Assembly (NCBI GenBank): GCA_011109175.1
Contig: RDEW01000043.1
Coordinates: 124,001 to 188,000, forward strand
Reading direction: 5' to 3'
From: Dicyema japonicum
Lineage: Eukaryota; Dicyemida; Rhombozoa; Dicyemidae
Length of the DNA stretch: 64,000 nucleotides
How positions within the stretch are numbered: position 1 is the first letter of the stretch; the number at the start of each line of letters is the position of its first letter. Under the pieces are notes generated by a model. That model was given only the letters and a program-made list of their open reading frames with translations, did no database searches and was not told the DNA's origin. The translations under genes were made by a program, and so were the position numbers. Positions 54,571 through 64,000 of the stretch are shown piece by piece.

Positions 54571-55894
54571 CAGTAAAGTCTCTTGAATTTGCCAATTTCG
54601 GGGATCGTCAAAATCTGGCGGATCTTGGCGGATTCGAGAGACTTGTTGATTTTTTCATCCACTAATAATGTAAATTAAAAAAATTATTTATAAGCAAAAA
54701 ATCAGTAAGTTTTGATTTGTTTCTTTTTAGAGTTCGGATCATTGAAGATCCAAGCTTTTCAATAGATTTTCGACATTAAAGAATTCTTCTTGATTATAGA
54801 ATTCTTTTAATTTATTTAAGGCTAGAAAAGCCTCGCTAGCACCTGTCTGACTTTCTTCAAGGGGTTCTTCACTATCAATTTCTTGTTCTGTTTTCTCCGA
54901 ATCACTCAAATCAAGTTTTTAATTTTCACTGTAGTCAATTTCTATATAAAGTCTCTATTTAAAAGATCACTTATGTTTATTTTGTTTCGAATATATTCGT
55001 AATTTTCAACAACAGGGTTTTCAAAATTTATATTCTCAATGTTTTGAATTCATTTGAGTGCATTTGAATATTAAGGAACTATCTATCTTGTTCCAAGCAT
55101 AATATGTGAATAATATTGCATCTTTTAAGTTTAATTTTTTGTATGCAAAATAGGGATTTATCCCAGCTTCAATTTTCTGAATAATATTAGAAAATTCAAT
55201 AGAATTGAAATTGCATTTGTACGATTTGATTATACCCTGATCCAGTGGTTGCAAAAACGACGTTGTATAGAAATATTATTTCAATTTGGTTTAATTCAAT
55301 CAAAACCTAATGTAATGTTATGAAATTCACCTTATGTGCAGGACATTTATCTACAACAAGCAAAATTTTTCTATTATGCTTCCCCAATTCTATTTCCCAT
55401 GAATTAACCAAAGAAATCGTACAATAATCGATTTCACAAAACTTTAAATATTCTTTGCGAGAAATTTCAGATCGTATGTTGTTCAACATATTTTCAGATT
55501 TTTACTTCTCAGATCATCAATAGATCTACGAGAAATAGGTGTATTTTATTTTTTGGAAAAAATTTCTGAAATTTTTATCGAAGGTAATTCAATATTCGAT
55601 TCAATAAACTTAAGAATGGGAATTTTTTGTATGTTTTTCAATCCTGTACAGTTACGTTTCACGACAACAACAATAAAAATTGACAACGTGTTAATAAGTT
55701 AATTATTTACAAATAAAATTATTTTAAAAAATTATTTAAAATTAAGAGATATGGCGGATTCATTAAAATATTTATTTATTTAAATAAATAATAAATAAAT
55801 AAAAGAATTTGGTGGATTCGAGAAATTTTGTTAGAAAAATGGTTGATTGGAGAATTTATTAGTTATAATTGGCATATTCGAGAGACTTTACTGT
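54571..55894 (-). mobile_element. pogo/Tigger-like DNA transposon, internally deleted
   Basis: The ends are inverted repeats of about 25 bp: CAGTAAAGTCTCTTGAATTT at 54571 and, at the other end read inversely, CAGTAAAGTCTCTCGAATAT. The right flank is TA; the left is TG, probably mutated. The minus strand encodes NRKILLVVDKCPAHKVNF (usual D-N-C-P-A-H, second catalytic Asp) and MQPLDQGIIKSYKCNF (third catalytic Asp), which are signature motifs of Tigger/pogo transposases, followed by LKDAILFTYYAWNKI. The upstream helix-turn-helix part is reduced to KNIQKIPILKFIESN-like remains and the first catalytic block is missing. GGCGGATTCGAGAGACTT-like words are repeated inside both ends. Confidence 0.85.
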
Positions 55895-55909
55895 ACTTAT
55901 GTTGTAAAG

Positions 55910-56140
55910 GGAACATCCTAACCAACTCAATGATTCCACAAACTACTGTTTACATCTTAATTGGTTGTCTTCGGAAAGCCTCTGCGAGGATCCAACCGAG
56001 CATTATTGAAAATACTTTCCAGTTATCCAGTTATCCGCTTAATCAGACGACCATCTCTAACATCTGGTATCTAGATGATGTACTCATTTGTGGAAATTGG
56101 AGACAGGTTTGCACCCTCCACTCGAAGTGAAGTATAAAAA
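55910..56140 (+). pseudogene. LINE-A fragment around RT motif C
   Basis: The 100-codon frame 55828-56130 reads IIENTFQLSSYPLNQTTISN and then IWYLDDVLICGNWRQVC, the YLDD region of LINE-A. The rest of the element is absent or unrecognisable. Confidence 0.65.
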
Positions 56141-56239
56141 TGCGAGATCATGATCGAAGATAATTTTCTAATGCGCTATTTAACCACATCTACATTCTAT
56201 CACAAATATCTGTCACCAAAAATCAAGACACCATCTTCT

Positions 56240-57370
56240 AACACTCTTCTCTTTCCCACATTAAAATCTTGACTATCGTACAAACAGTGCTCCCCAAATT
56301 TCCGGTTGCAGGAGACTGGAATGCGAATGTAAGAGTCCAAAAATATGAAATATTTATCAATCGGCACGGAAGAAGAATCAGAATCTTCCCTGGATCGACC
56401 TGGCCAACTTCCCCCAGGTATTTAATCTATTTCTATGCAACAGCTACTTTCAACACCTTCCGTCATAAAATTACGTGGACTGGAAAATAATCAAAATCTT
56501 TAATCAAATTGACTACATTATATGCAGCTAAGAAAAATAGTTCTACGTGCATCGAGGCCTTATAGAGGAACAGAAACTGACGGTGAACGTAAAATATTAA
56601 CTCGTTTTCTTATAAGAAATCAGATGCGAGGAGTGTCTGCGACAGAGGCCAAAAGATACAAAACAGCTATGCACATCCGCACAAAAGAGAGAAAAGTATA
56701 AGATTTGAAAAAAAATTATCAAGAACATTGATTATGAATTCTTCCCAGAAGGAATATTCTCTGGAATATTCTCTGAGTTTCTGAGTTTGATCAGATAATA
56801 GTGACCCAAATTTCACCACTAAGGAAAAATAAACTTGGCCTATTAACCAAGTTTAAAAAAGAACAAAATAACTAAGACTACTGGGAAATTCATGGATCAG
56901 GAGAATGTAAGATTAATCGTTTCAAAACGAGCGTCTATTCAGCATAGAATATAGAAACTAAAAGAAGTATAACAAAAAGTACCGGAAATAAGAATTATCA
57001 AAATCTAAAACAGCAAAAACTCTTACAGAATATGCAAACCCTCTGAAAAATTACTGATGGATTCAGAACTGGGAGATTAACTACGAATATAGTTTGGAGC
57101 CACAAATGGCGCTGCACTGAATAGACTTATCGAGGTCTACTGAAAACAGTGGAGGATTTCTGTGACTATAATGTCTTGATTGATGTGGCTACTAATGAAC
57201 TTAAGAAATTGTACATAACGAAGAATGTTTCCAAAACTAAAGTGGTTGATATGGATGGAAAGATGATCGGATGAGCCACAGAAGAAGATTAATAAGCTTG
57301 AGTCCCTATGGAAGACAGTGAGGGTATTGTTTGGCTACGTGGGCGTTGAATAAAGTTGATAAACATTGTA
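56240..57370 (+). pseudogene. LINE-R fragment with large deletion
   Basis: VAGDWNANV (endonuclease GDxN motif) at about 56310, NRHGRR (compare MGRHGRGKR), LPGTW.., LFLCNSYF.., HKITWTG and NQIDYI follow the endonuclease order of the 61 kb copy. After an unreadable middle, IVWSHKWRCTE (RT, before motif A) appears near 57.09 kb and NVLIDVATNELKKLYITKNV then KTKVV near 57.2 kb. The palm core is gone. Confidence 0.75.
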
Positions 57371-57459
57371 TCACGGCAACGAGATTGATTCTATAAATAA
57401 TAAATGAAAAAAAGTTTTATTTTGTACGGGAAACAATTAAATCAAAATTACTACTCGCT

Positions 57460-60070
57460 TCTAGACTTTTGTCCTCTTAGAAGAAAAGTCGTTGACCTGG
57501 ATCCCATTAGTTTCCACCTCACTCAACTTACCTGGAACGTCATTGTACTGGGCTGCTAATTCCACCAGGTGATTGGTTCCTGTAACCAGATCTTCCTCGA
57601 TTGTTTGGACCCATACTTATACTCCACCAACATGCTCTCCCACGTCTTTTTGAAGACAACGGATTGGATGTATGTTCTGGTTGGCGCATCGATTCCGGCT
57701 CCAAGTGAGATCTATAAGTCTTCGAAACGACACCGTCCAAGGTTAGAACAATAGGTATGACTTTGACTGGAGCACCATAAAGTAGCTTGAGCTCTCCAGC
57801 CAATAAATCGTACTTATGAAACTTTTCTATTTCAGCATTCTTCAATAACCCTTGAGAAGTAACTCCAATTTCAATAAATAAAACTTCATTCTTCTTTATC
57901 GTGGACAAAAATACCAGGTTTATTGAACCTGACCTGAGTATCTGTCTTTATGGAAGTGTCCACCCGGATTTCAACTCTCTGAGTATTAACTATGGAATTG
58001 ATAGAATGCGTCTTCAGTTTCTTCGACTTCTCGATGCCATACATTTTGCATAAGTGAAAATGTATGCATCTAACCACTTCATCGTGTTTTCTAATGTAGT
58101 CGCTGTTAAGCATCTTATTGCAACGTGTAGCCATATCATACACCGACTTTTCGACTTGTTACAGTTGTTGCATAGTGAATATTTATCCGTAAAAAACAAA
58201 ATCCTGATTGAAGAAGACAATACATAGTTTCGGATCTCGGACTATTGTTTCCGCTAGCCAACCACTCAGCGGATCCAACAACATCAATTAAAAAGTATAG
58301 TGGAGCGACTTTCTCCTGATACTATCCATCAGGGATTTCTGTTGATACTCCTTGATAGCATTAAGGCTTATTTGGGTGGGGTCCATCTTGTACTTGAAAG
58401 CAAGAAATCCTGTGAATGTGGTCATATGTGTTTTCTTAATATTAAGAACTCGCAGGATTGGTACAACATATACTCTTACGGGCAATCGACACTCTTTCGG
58501 ATAATCTTTCCTTGTTAGCAGGCTTTAGAATGCACTTTAAACTCTGTTAAGATACGGCGAATTTCAACATCAATAGACTCATATTCCTTCGGTTCCATGT
58601 TAATTAAGCCAATGTATTAAATTATAAAGGGACAAGGGATGCTCGTTAATTGCCTTAAACAGATTTACACCATTGAGCTTACTATGTACAAGTTTATCAT
58701 CCTCTTTCTCACATTTTCAGTAAAGGTATTCAAAACTTCATGTTTCATGACATTACTTCCTTTGTCTTCTAACACTCCGAGGTAGCGATAGCTTTCATGC
58801 TCATCCAGAGATTTCACATTTTTCATGCATCTAAAATTAGTGGCAGCAGTTTACGAATGACTATTTGTATGGACAGACTCCGCAATAGTTCGCATTTTTG
58901 ACTCGTTATCCATTCAAACAACTAGTCTGTTTTTTCAAATTTTCCGTATTTGAGGTATATTCGACCATCAATGACAATAAATTTCTCAGATTTTTCATTA
59001 ATTTGTATTTCGCTTGTCTTGAAAATGTCTATACAGGATAACCATTTGGAATGCTCACTATGAATTGATGTTCCATAATATTTTTGACAAAGCTTAGAAT
59101 TACTCTCCATTTGGTAGTAAACTCTTCACGAAATTTCTTATCCAATTTGTAAATAGTGAACATTCCAATACATGACAGAGAAAATCATGGTCGACTGAAT
59201 CATGTGCTTTCTTAACGTAGATCCAAGTTGCAAATAAATTATATTAATTGTTTATAAACTGATTGATTAAGGTTTGCTCTTTGGCGCATTCACACCTCGC
59301 TCCCATCTGATTGTCAGAGACGAGATGCTTCCAGATAATCAGTGAGTTTGGAATTAACACATTTAGTGAGTAATTTATATAAAATAGGCATGCACGTGAT
59401 TGGACGCAAATCATGGTGATTCTATGTTATTTTTTTAGGAATTAGATAGGTTACTACAGTGTAAGACCACATTATTCTAAATAATGTCCCCGGAACCAGA
59501 AAAGTTAACTAATTTGAGATTCCACTTTTGCCATGCAACTCTGGATACGCGCTGTAAGTCGTTTCCATCCTCTCCTGTTTCACGCAACCGCCCTCAGATC
59601 ATCCAGATCCTCTCCTGTTTTCAGTTTTCTTCCTATGAAAGTGAGTTCTTCTTTGTAAAACCACATGCCCGTGAATATTCCCCACTAACATTTATCGATA
59701 GCTCATCACACAGAACATCATGAAGGGCCTCAAATTTCTTGACAAAAAAGCAATAGACACTATCACACCCAGCTGTTTTCCAATTCGGTGAAAATTCAAT
59801 TATGTTCTTGATAAAGTCACGTGTTACATCCACTATAGACTCTTCCATCCCAGTTAGACATTCTCCGATAACGTTAAAAGATCTTGGACTTTCTACTTTC
59901 TCCCACACCGTTTTCCAAAAAAAACTCATCTTTCCCCACTTTACACACAGTGCGCTGAGTACCACTGGTAAGGCTTCGATAGAATTTCCTTCTGTTCAAT
60001 TCGAACACATAACTATCTCTCTAGAATCCTCTTCTCGATTCATAAGTTGCGAGTCTCTTCTCTAATATCC
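57460..60070 (-). pseudogene. LINE-C copy, nearly full span, dead
   Basis: From 60.0 kb leftwards: WGKMSFFWKTVWEKVESPRS, NWKTAGCDSVYCFFVKKFEALH (finger region), CGFTKKNSL, CVQSRACLFYINYSL and NQMGARCECAKEQTLI near 59.3 kb, a motif A remnant (YVKKAHDSVDHDF) near 59.2 kb, and scattered palm remains. The C-terminal part is the best preserved: MPVRVYVVPILRVLNIKK, YDMATRCNKMLNSDYIRKHD, RFNKPGIFVHDKEE then EVLFIEIGVTSQGLL, KFHKYDLLAGELKLLYGAPV and VLTLDGVVSK. The KPG..D..FIEI pattern looks like a decayed PD-(D/E)XK nuclease core. Many frameshifts. Confidence 0.78.
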
Positions 60071-60074
60071 TTAT

Positions 60075-60635
60075 TCTGTCATTTATTATAATTGTACTCT
60101 CGTAAGCTCCCCTTTTTTTGATTTTTTATATCCATAAAGTGTCAAGATGTCCATCATCTTGGTTTTTTGCTCTCTAAACGTACTGAGAAGGGAAAGGTTA
60201 TCTTAAGCTCGGAAATTTTTTTCCTGTACTATCTTTCCAAAAGCTTGCTGTTGAAATCTGGCTTTGGAACATTTTCAGTCACCAATTCGCATTTGTCTGA
60301 GTGGTCAACACTAGCGAACACAGCATTAAGAGGAAGGAGAAGATTAGACAAAGGTCGTACTTTAAGGTCCTGACATCTCACGGGGTTCACGCAGTTTCTG
60401 AGCTGGACGTCCAACTGTATTTTCATTAATTGCTTCAGTAGGAGGCCACCAGAATTTGTTCTTGCTTTTGAGAAAACTGACATACAAGGTGAAATTCAAA
60501 TCATAAATGACAATAAATCAGTCTTCTTATAAATAAACTATATTTATTTTTTATTAAACGATAAACTTAAAATTTATTATTTTAAAACAAATAATTTTAA
60601 TTAATCGTTATTATTACTACCATCATTTTTTGGTT
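60075..60635. other. Unassigned stretch before the LINE-R element
   Basis: Opposed short frames at 60167-60483 lack motifs. The right half is AT-rich. Confidence 0.4.
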
Positions 60636-60639
60636 GAGC

Positions 60640-63600
60640 TGGTGACGTGGCTCTTGATCTCAATGTCTGGAAAACACAGTTTCAAGTCATCGGACTTCTC
60701 CCTTCTCACGTTTAACGTCAGGGGACTCTCTAGCGTTTGGAAACGGAAGGAACTGGTCGAGGATCTTTCAAAATACAAGTTTCAATCGCCTGCCTTCAGG
60801 AGACCAAACTTATAAACGGGATCGAAGAACAACATGGGAACTTCCGACTAATCTTCCTTCCAGGTGGAAACAAGCACTATGGGCTAGGATTTGCGTCAGG
60901 AAAGATCTATCCAGGAGAGTCTGCCGATGTTACAATGTGAATGATAGAATCGGGGTGTTGCGATTGAAACTGGATGACCTCAACCCGTCGAAGAAATATC
61001 TAACTATAATAAACGTGTACGCCCCTCATAGTGGATGGCTTAATAAAAACCCTGATGAGATTGATGACTTTTACACCAGTCTTTCTGCCGTTTTCTCCAA
61101 GTATGCTCTCTCAACATTAGTAATGATCGCAGGAGACCTAAATGCGAAAGCTGGCACCCAGGTTACGACCGATGAGACATTCATGGGAAGGCATGGTAGG
61201 GGGAAAAGAAATCTCCCGGGAACTCTACTAGCTAACTTCTGTCAAACGAACAACCTATTTTTATGCAATACAGCCTTCATGCATCCAGCCAGACATAAAT
61301 CTACGTGGTCGGGACACAGAACAAACCCGAAGGGCGAGTGATAAATATGTACAACCAGATCGACTATATCATATGCAGGCAAAAAGATCGAGGAATTATA
61401 CTTGATGCACGAGCTTATGGTGGATCGATTATCGACAGCGACCACAAAATGGTTATTGCTAGACTTTCTCTAAAGAGATTTATGGTACTACAAAGAACGA
61501 AACGGAAGCACATTGAAACCACAGAACCCAACTATAGACGTTATAATCTGGAATCCTTAATCAGTCAATCAGAAGGGGCCCTAGAATTCAAAGAATATCT
61601 GGATGCAGAACTAGAAAACATGCCTACAGATTTGCCGCCCGGAAAATCCTGGGATTTTGTAAAGCACTCAATACATAAAGGAGCCAATCTGCATCTATTG
61701 AAAGAAAATGAGAAAACCCCATCGCACAATGAAATTTACACGGTGAAGGACCTTGCCAATAAACAGAAGACCATATGGATGCTATATCAAAATACTGACG
61801 ATTCGAACGTAAAATCAAAATTGCGGCTAGAAAGAAAAACTATCAAAGCAAAAATAAGAAAAACTATACGCCAGCATAACAGAAATAAAGCACTGGACCA
61901 GATTAAGAAGATAGAATCTCTCAAGGACAACGCTAGATTTTACGAGGCTGTGAAACAGATGAAAGGAAATAGAGCCCATCAACCGATAATGATAAGAGAT
62001 GACAAAGGAACGCAAATTGTGGACCAAATGGAAGTGGCTGAAATTATCGCTGCCCACTTTGGAAAACTTTTTGACCCAAGGAACGACACTATCAACCTAG
62101 AACGAGGAAAATTGGACGAGGAAATCACACCATATGAAGTTGAACTTGCGAGTTCCAAGTTGAAAAACAACAGGACTCCTGGCCCCGACGGACTCGCTGG
62201 TGAATTCTTCAAATATGGAACCCAAAAGCTGTATGAATGCATCGCTAGGATCCTGAATGAAATGTACTATTATGGTCACACGCTGACCCTGGGAGAGGGT
62301 ATCTTGATACCTGTACATAAGGCGAATAAACCAAGATCTAAGGTGGAGAACCTCCGTCCGGTCATATTAATGAATTCACTTCGGAAAATTCTGGCGAACA
62401 TAACATTACAAAGGATGGAAGGACGCCTAGATACTTTTCTGTCGCCATACCACAGCGGATTCCGAAAAGGAAGATCTACTTCCGATGTTTTGTGGTCCCA
62501 CAAGTGGAGATCTGCGGCCGTTCAAAAGTTCAAAATGTCTACAACCATCCTCGGAATCGACATTTCGAGGGCCTTCGACTCTGTCGACAGACGGAGGCTA
62601 ATACTGGTTTTGGAAAGTTTCCTAGACGCTTCACTGTCAGAATGGCCACCACCCTCCTAGCTGATACTTGGCTCACTGTAAGAGTCGGGGGAGCCTTGTC
62701 TCGCCGATTTGAGACGACTGTTGGCACTCCACAGGGAGACCCATTATCACCTATACTTTTTGTCATATACCTTGAAGCTGCTTTACGGGAGTCAAAACCG
62801 ATAATGGGTGAAAAGACAAACATTATTGCGTATGCTGACGACGTAGACTTTATTTCAAATGACAAAATACCGCTCACCCGCTTGATGGAAGAAGTGTCTG
62901 GAAGACTAGCCGAATGGTTCCTAACAGTAAATCCGGACAAGACTGACGTAACTGAACTCAAGAGGGAAGAAACAAGGACGGAGGAGTACTGGCGCAAATG
63001 CAAAAAGCTTGGCTCCCTCCTAGGAGACCATGAAGAAATTACGAGAAGGAAAACCCTAGCACAAACTGCCCTCTCCAGATTAAAGAACATCTGGCTTCAC
63101 AAAAAGGGCCTTGACATTATAACAAAAACTCGATTATACAACTCGCTAGTGAAACCCATACTACTATATAACGCTGGTACCTGGGCCTGCTCAAGAAATG
63201 AACTGAAGAGGCTTAATGCGTTTCATAGAGACCAACTACGGCATATGATGTTCGAAAGAAGTGATACGAGGATGTCATCTAATCTTCTCTATAAGAGGAC
63301 GAAGACCTCAGAAATTTCTAATGAGATTCTGGATACACGATGGAGGCTTTTCGGCCATATTCTGCGACTGGACCTAGATGCCCCCGCGAACGTAGCCATG
63401 GAGGATTACTTCATGTTGGAGGCCCCCCGTTTCCGTGGTCGCCCAAGGACGACACTGGCAGTCGTTCTCGACGAGGACCTCAAAGAAATGGGACGGCATC
63501 TTGCAAGTGGAGAGGATCTGGACTGGTTGCGCGCTGCGGCTTTGAATAGGAGGAAGTGGATGAAACTAACCAGTGATTTGCTAACTCGTGTTGCACATGC

Positions 63601-63690
63601 TTTGTCAAGTCCTATGACATAGCGATAAGTGCTTAAATAATAATAATTTCCATTCAGCTTAATCTCCTCCTCTTTGCCTCTAGGCACGAC
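60640..63690 (+). mobile_element. LINE-R (RTE-like), nearly complete copy
   Basis: An APE-type endonuclease domain runs from LLTFNVRGLSSVWKRKELVE (60.69 kb) through ACLQETKLI, a YAPHSGW segment, IAGDLNAKAG, NQIDYIICR and DSDHKMVIARL (61.44 kb). The RT follows: NNRTPGPDGLAGEFFKYG, LRPVILMNSLRKILAN, SGFRKGRSTSDVLW, motif A ILGIDISRAFDSVDR, motif B GTPQGDPLSPILF, motif C IIAYADDVDFI, NPDKTDVTEL and KLGSLLGD. The C-terminus has TRLYNSLVKPILLYNAGTW, DTRWRLFGHILRLDLDAPAN and NRRKWMKLTSDLLTRVAHAL to a TAG at 63620. All catalytic residues are intact; frameshifts near 60.80, 60.94, 61.33 and 62.63 kb and no others break it. The 3' end is an (AATAAT) tail near 63.64 kb. No ORF1 is seen, as is usual for RTE. 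Confidence 0.92.
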
Positions 63691-64000
63691 GATAATGTTA
63701 CATTCGTTTTTATCAGGCTGTGAGTTTTCTAGGAATCGTCAAGGAAGTCATTCCATATTTGTTCTCTATACGCATTCTCTCCAAGGTTTTCTTGATGACG
63801 GTTGATTGAATATATGCTCGAGTTGGCGCCTCAACCTTCAGACAATTGTTATGATGTTTGTAGAATTTGCTCACAATACCATCCCATGCTAGTACGATTG
63901 GTACAATATTAACTTTAGCATTGTGGATAGATGCCAATTAATTTGCAAATCATATTTTTGTAATTTTTCGACCTCGACTTGTTTCAACGCCTGTTGAGAG
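63690..64000 (-). pseudogene. LINE-C 3' end, continuing out of the window
   Basis: The minus strand read from the window edge gives GVETSRGRKITKYDLQIN, then IHNAKVNIVPIVLAWDGIVS and APTRAYIQSTVIKKTLERM. It aligns with 20346-20760 and 57540-57908. The rest of the element would lie beyond 64000. Confidence 0.8.

Overview
The window is nuclear DNA of a small-intron eukaryote, most likely an animal. It has metazoan-like housekeeping genes with the standard genetic code and many decayed retrotransposons. In the six genes that can be rebuilt (EEF2, a STAG/SCC3 cohesin subunit, DERA, COX15 and two unrecognised genes), almost every intron is only 17 to 27 bases long, and removing these introns restores long conserved frames. 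Spliceosomal introns averaging about 26 bp are known from dicyemid mesozoans, so a dicyemid or similarly reduced parasite is my best guess. This is an inference; no species marker is present.

Layout. 0.3-2.3 kb: two TA-flanked Tc1/mariner/IS630-like elements and a SINE piece. 4-8 kb: dead LINE pieces around a tRNA-Pro(UGG). 10.7-13.6 kb: EEF2 (+). 14-21.8 kb: a graveyard of SINEs, LINE ends and a partial duplicate of the STAG gene. 22.0-22.7 kb: an unrecognised 215-residue gene (+) facing an unresolved minus-strand coding stretch. 25.0-28.4 kb: STAG (-). 28.6-41.1 kb: nested LINEs and SINEs, an integrase-like fragment, an intron-less tRNA-Tyr(GUA), and the best copy of a restriction-like-endonuclease LINE. 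41.4-42.3 kb: DERA (-). 42.7-49.7 kb: more LINE copies, one carrying a SINE and another carrying a 102-bp in-frame tandem repeat. 50.0-50.6 kb: an unrecognised 183-residue gene (+). 52.8-54.0 kb: COX15 (+). 54.6-55.9 kb: a pogo/Tigger-like DNA transposon. 56-64 kb: LINEs, including a nearly complete APE-type element at 60.6-63.7 kb.

Working names used here: LINE-A (RT plus zinc knuckle plus PD-D restriction-like nuclease; motif SSGGxDGLRPGH), LINE-J (Jockey-like, GRRGRVCIG motif), LINE-R (RTE-like, APE endonuclease and C-terminal RWRLFGHxLR), LINE-C (RT with a C-terminal KYDLLA..VSK domain), SINE-1 and SINE-2 (tRNA-derived), repeats F and G. The host genes are unlinked housekeeping functions (translation, chromosome cohesion, deoxynucleoside breakdown, haem A synthesis) and show no operon or cluster logic. 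All retroelement copies inspected carry frameshifts or lost catalytic residues. No clearly new multi-gene system is visible. The most unusual signals are the intron sizes, a start codon standing alone as a 3-nt exon, a 17-nt intron, a GA-AG intron, the intron-less tRNA-Tyr with an antisense leader, and the minisatellite born inside a LINE reading frame.
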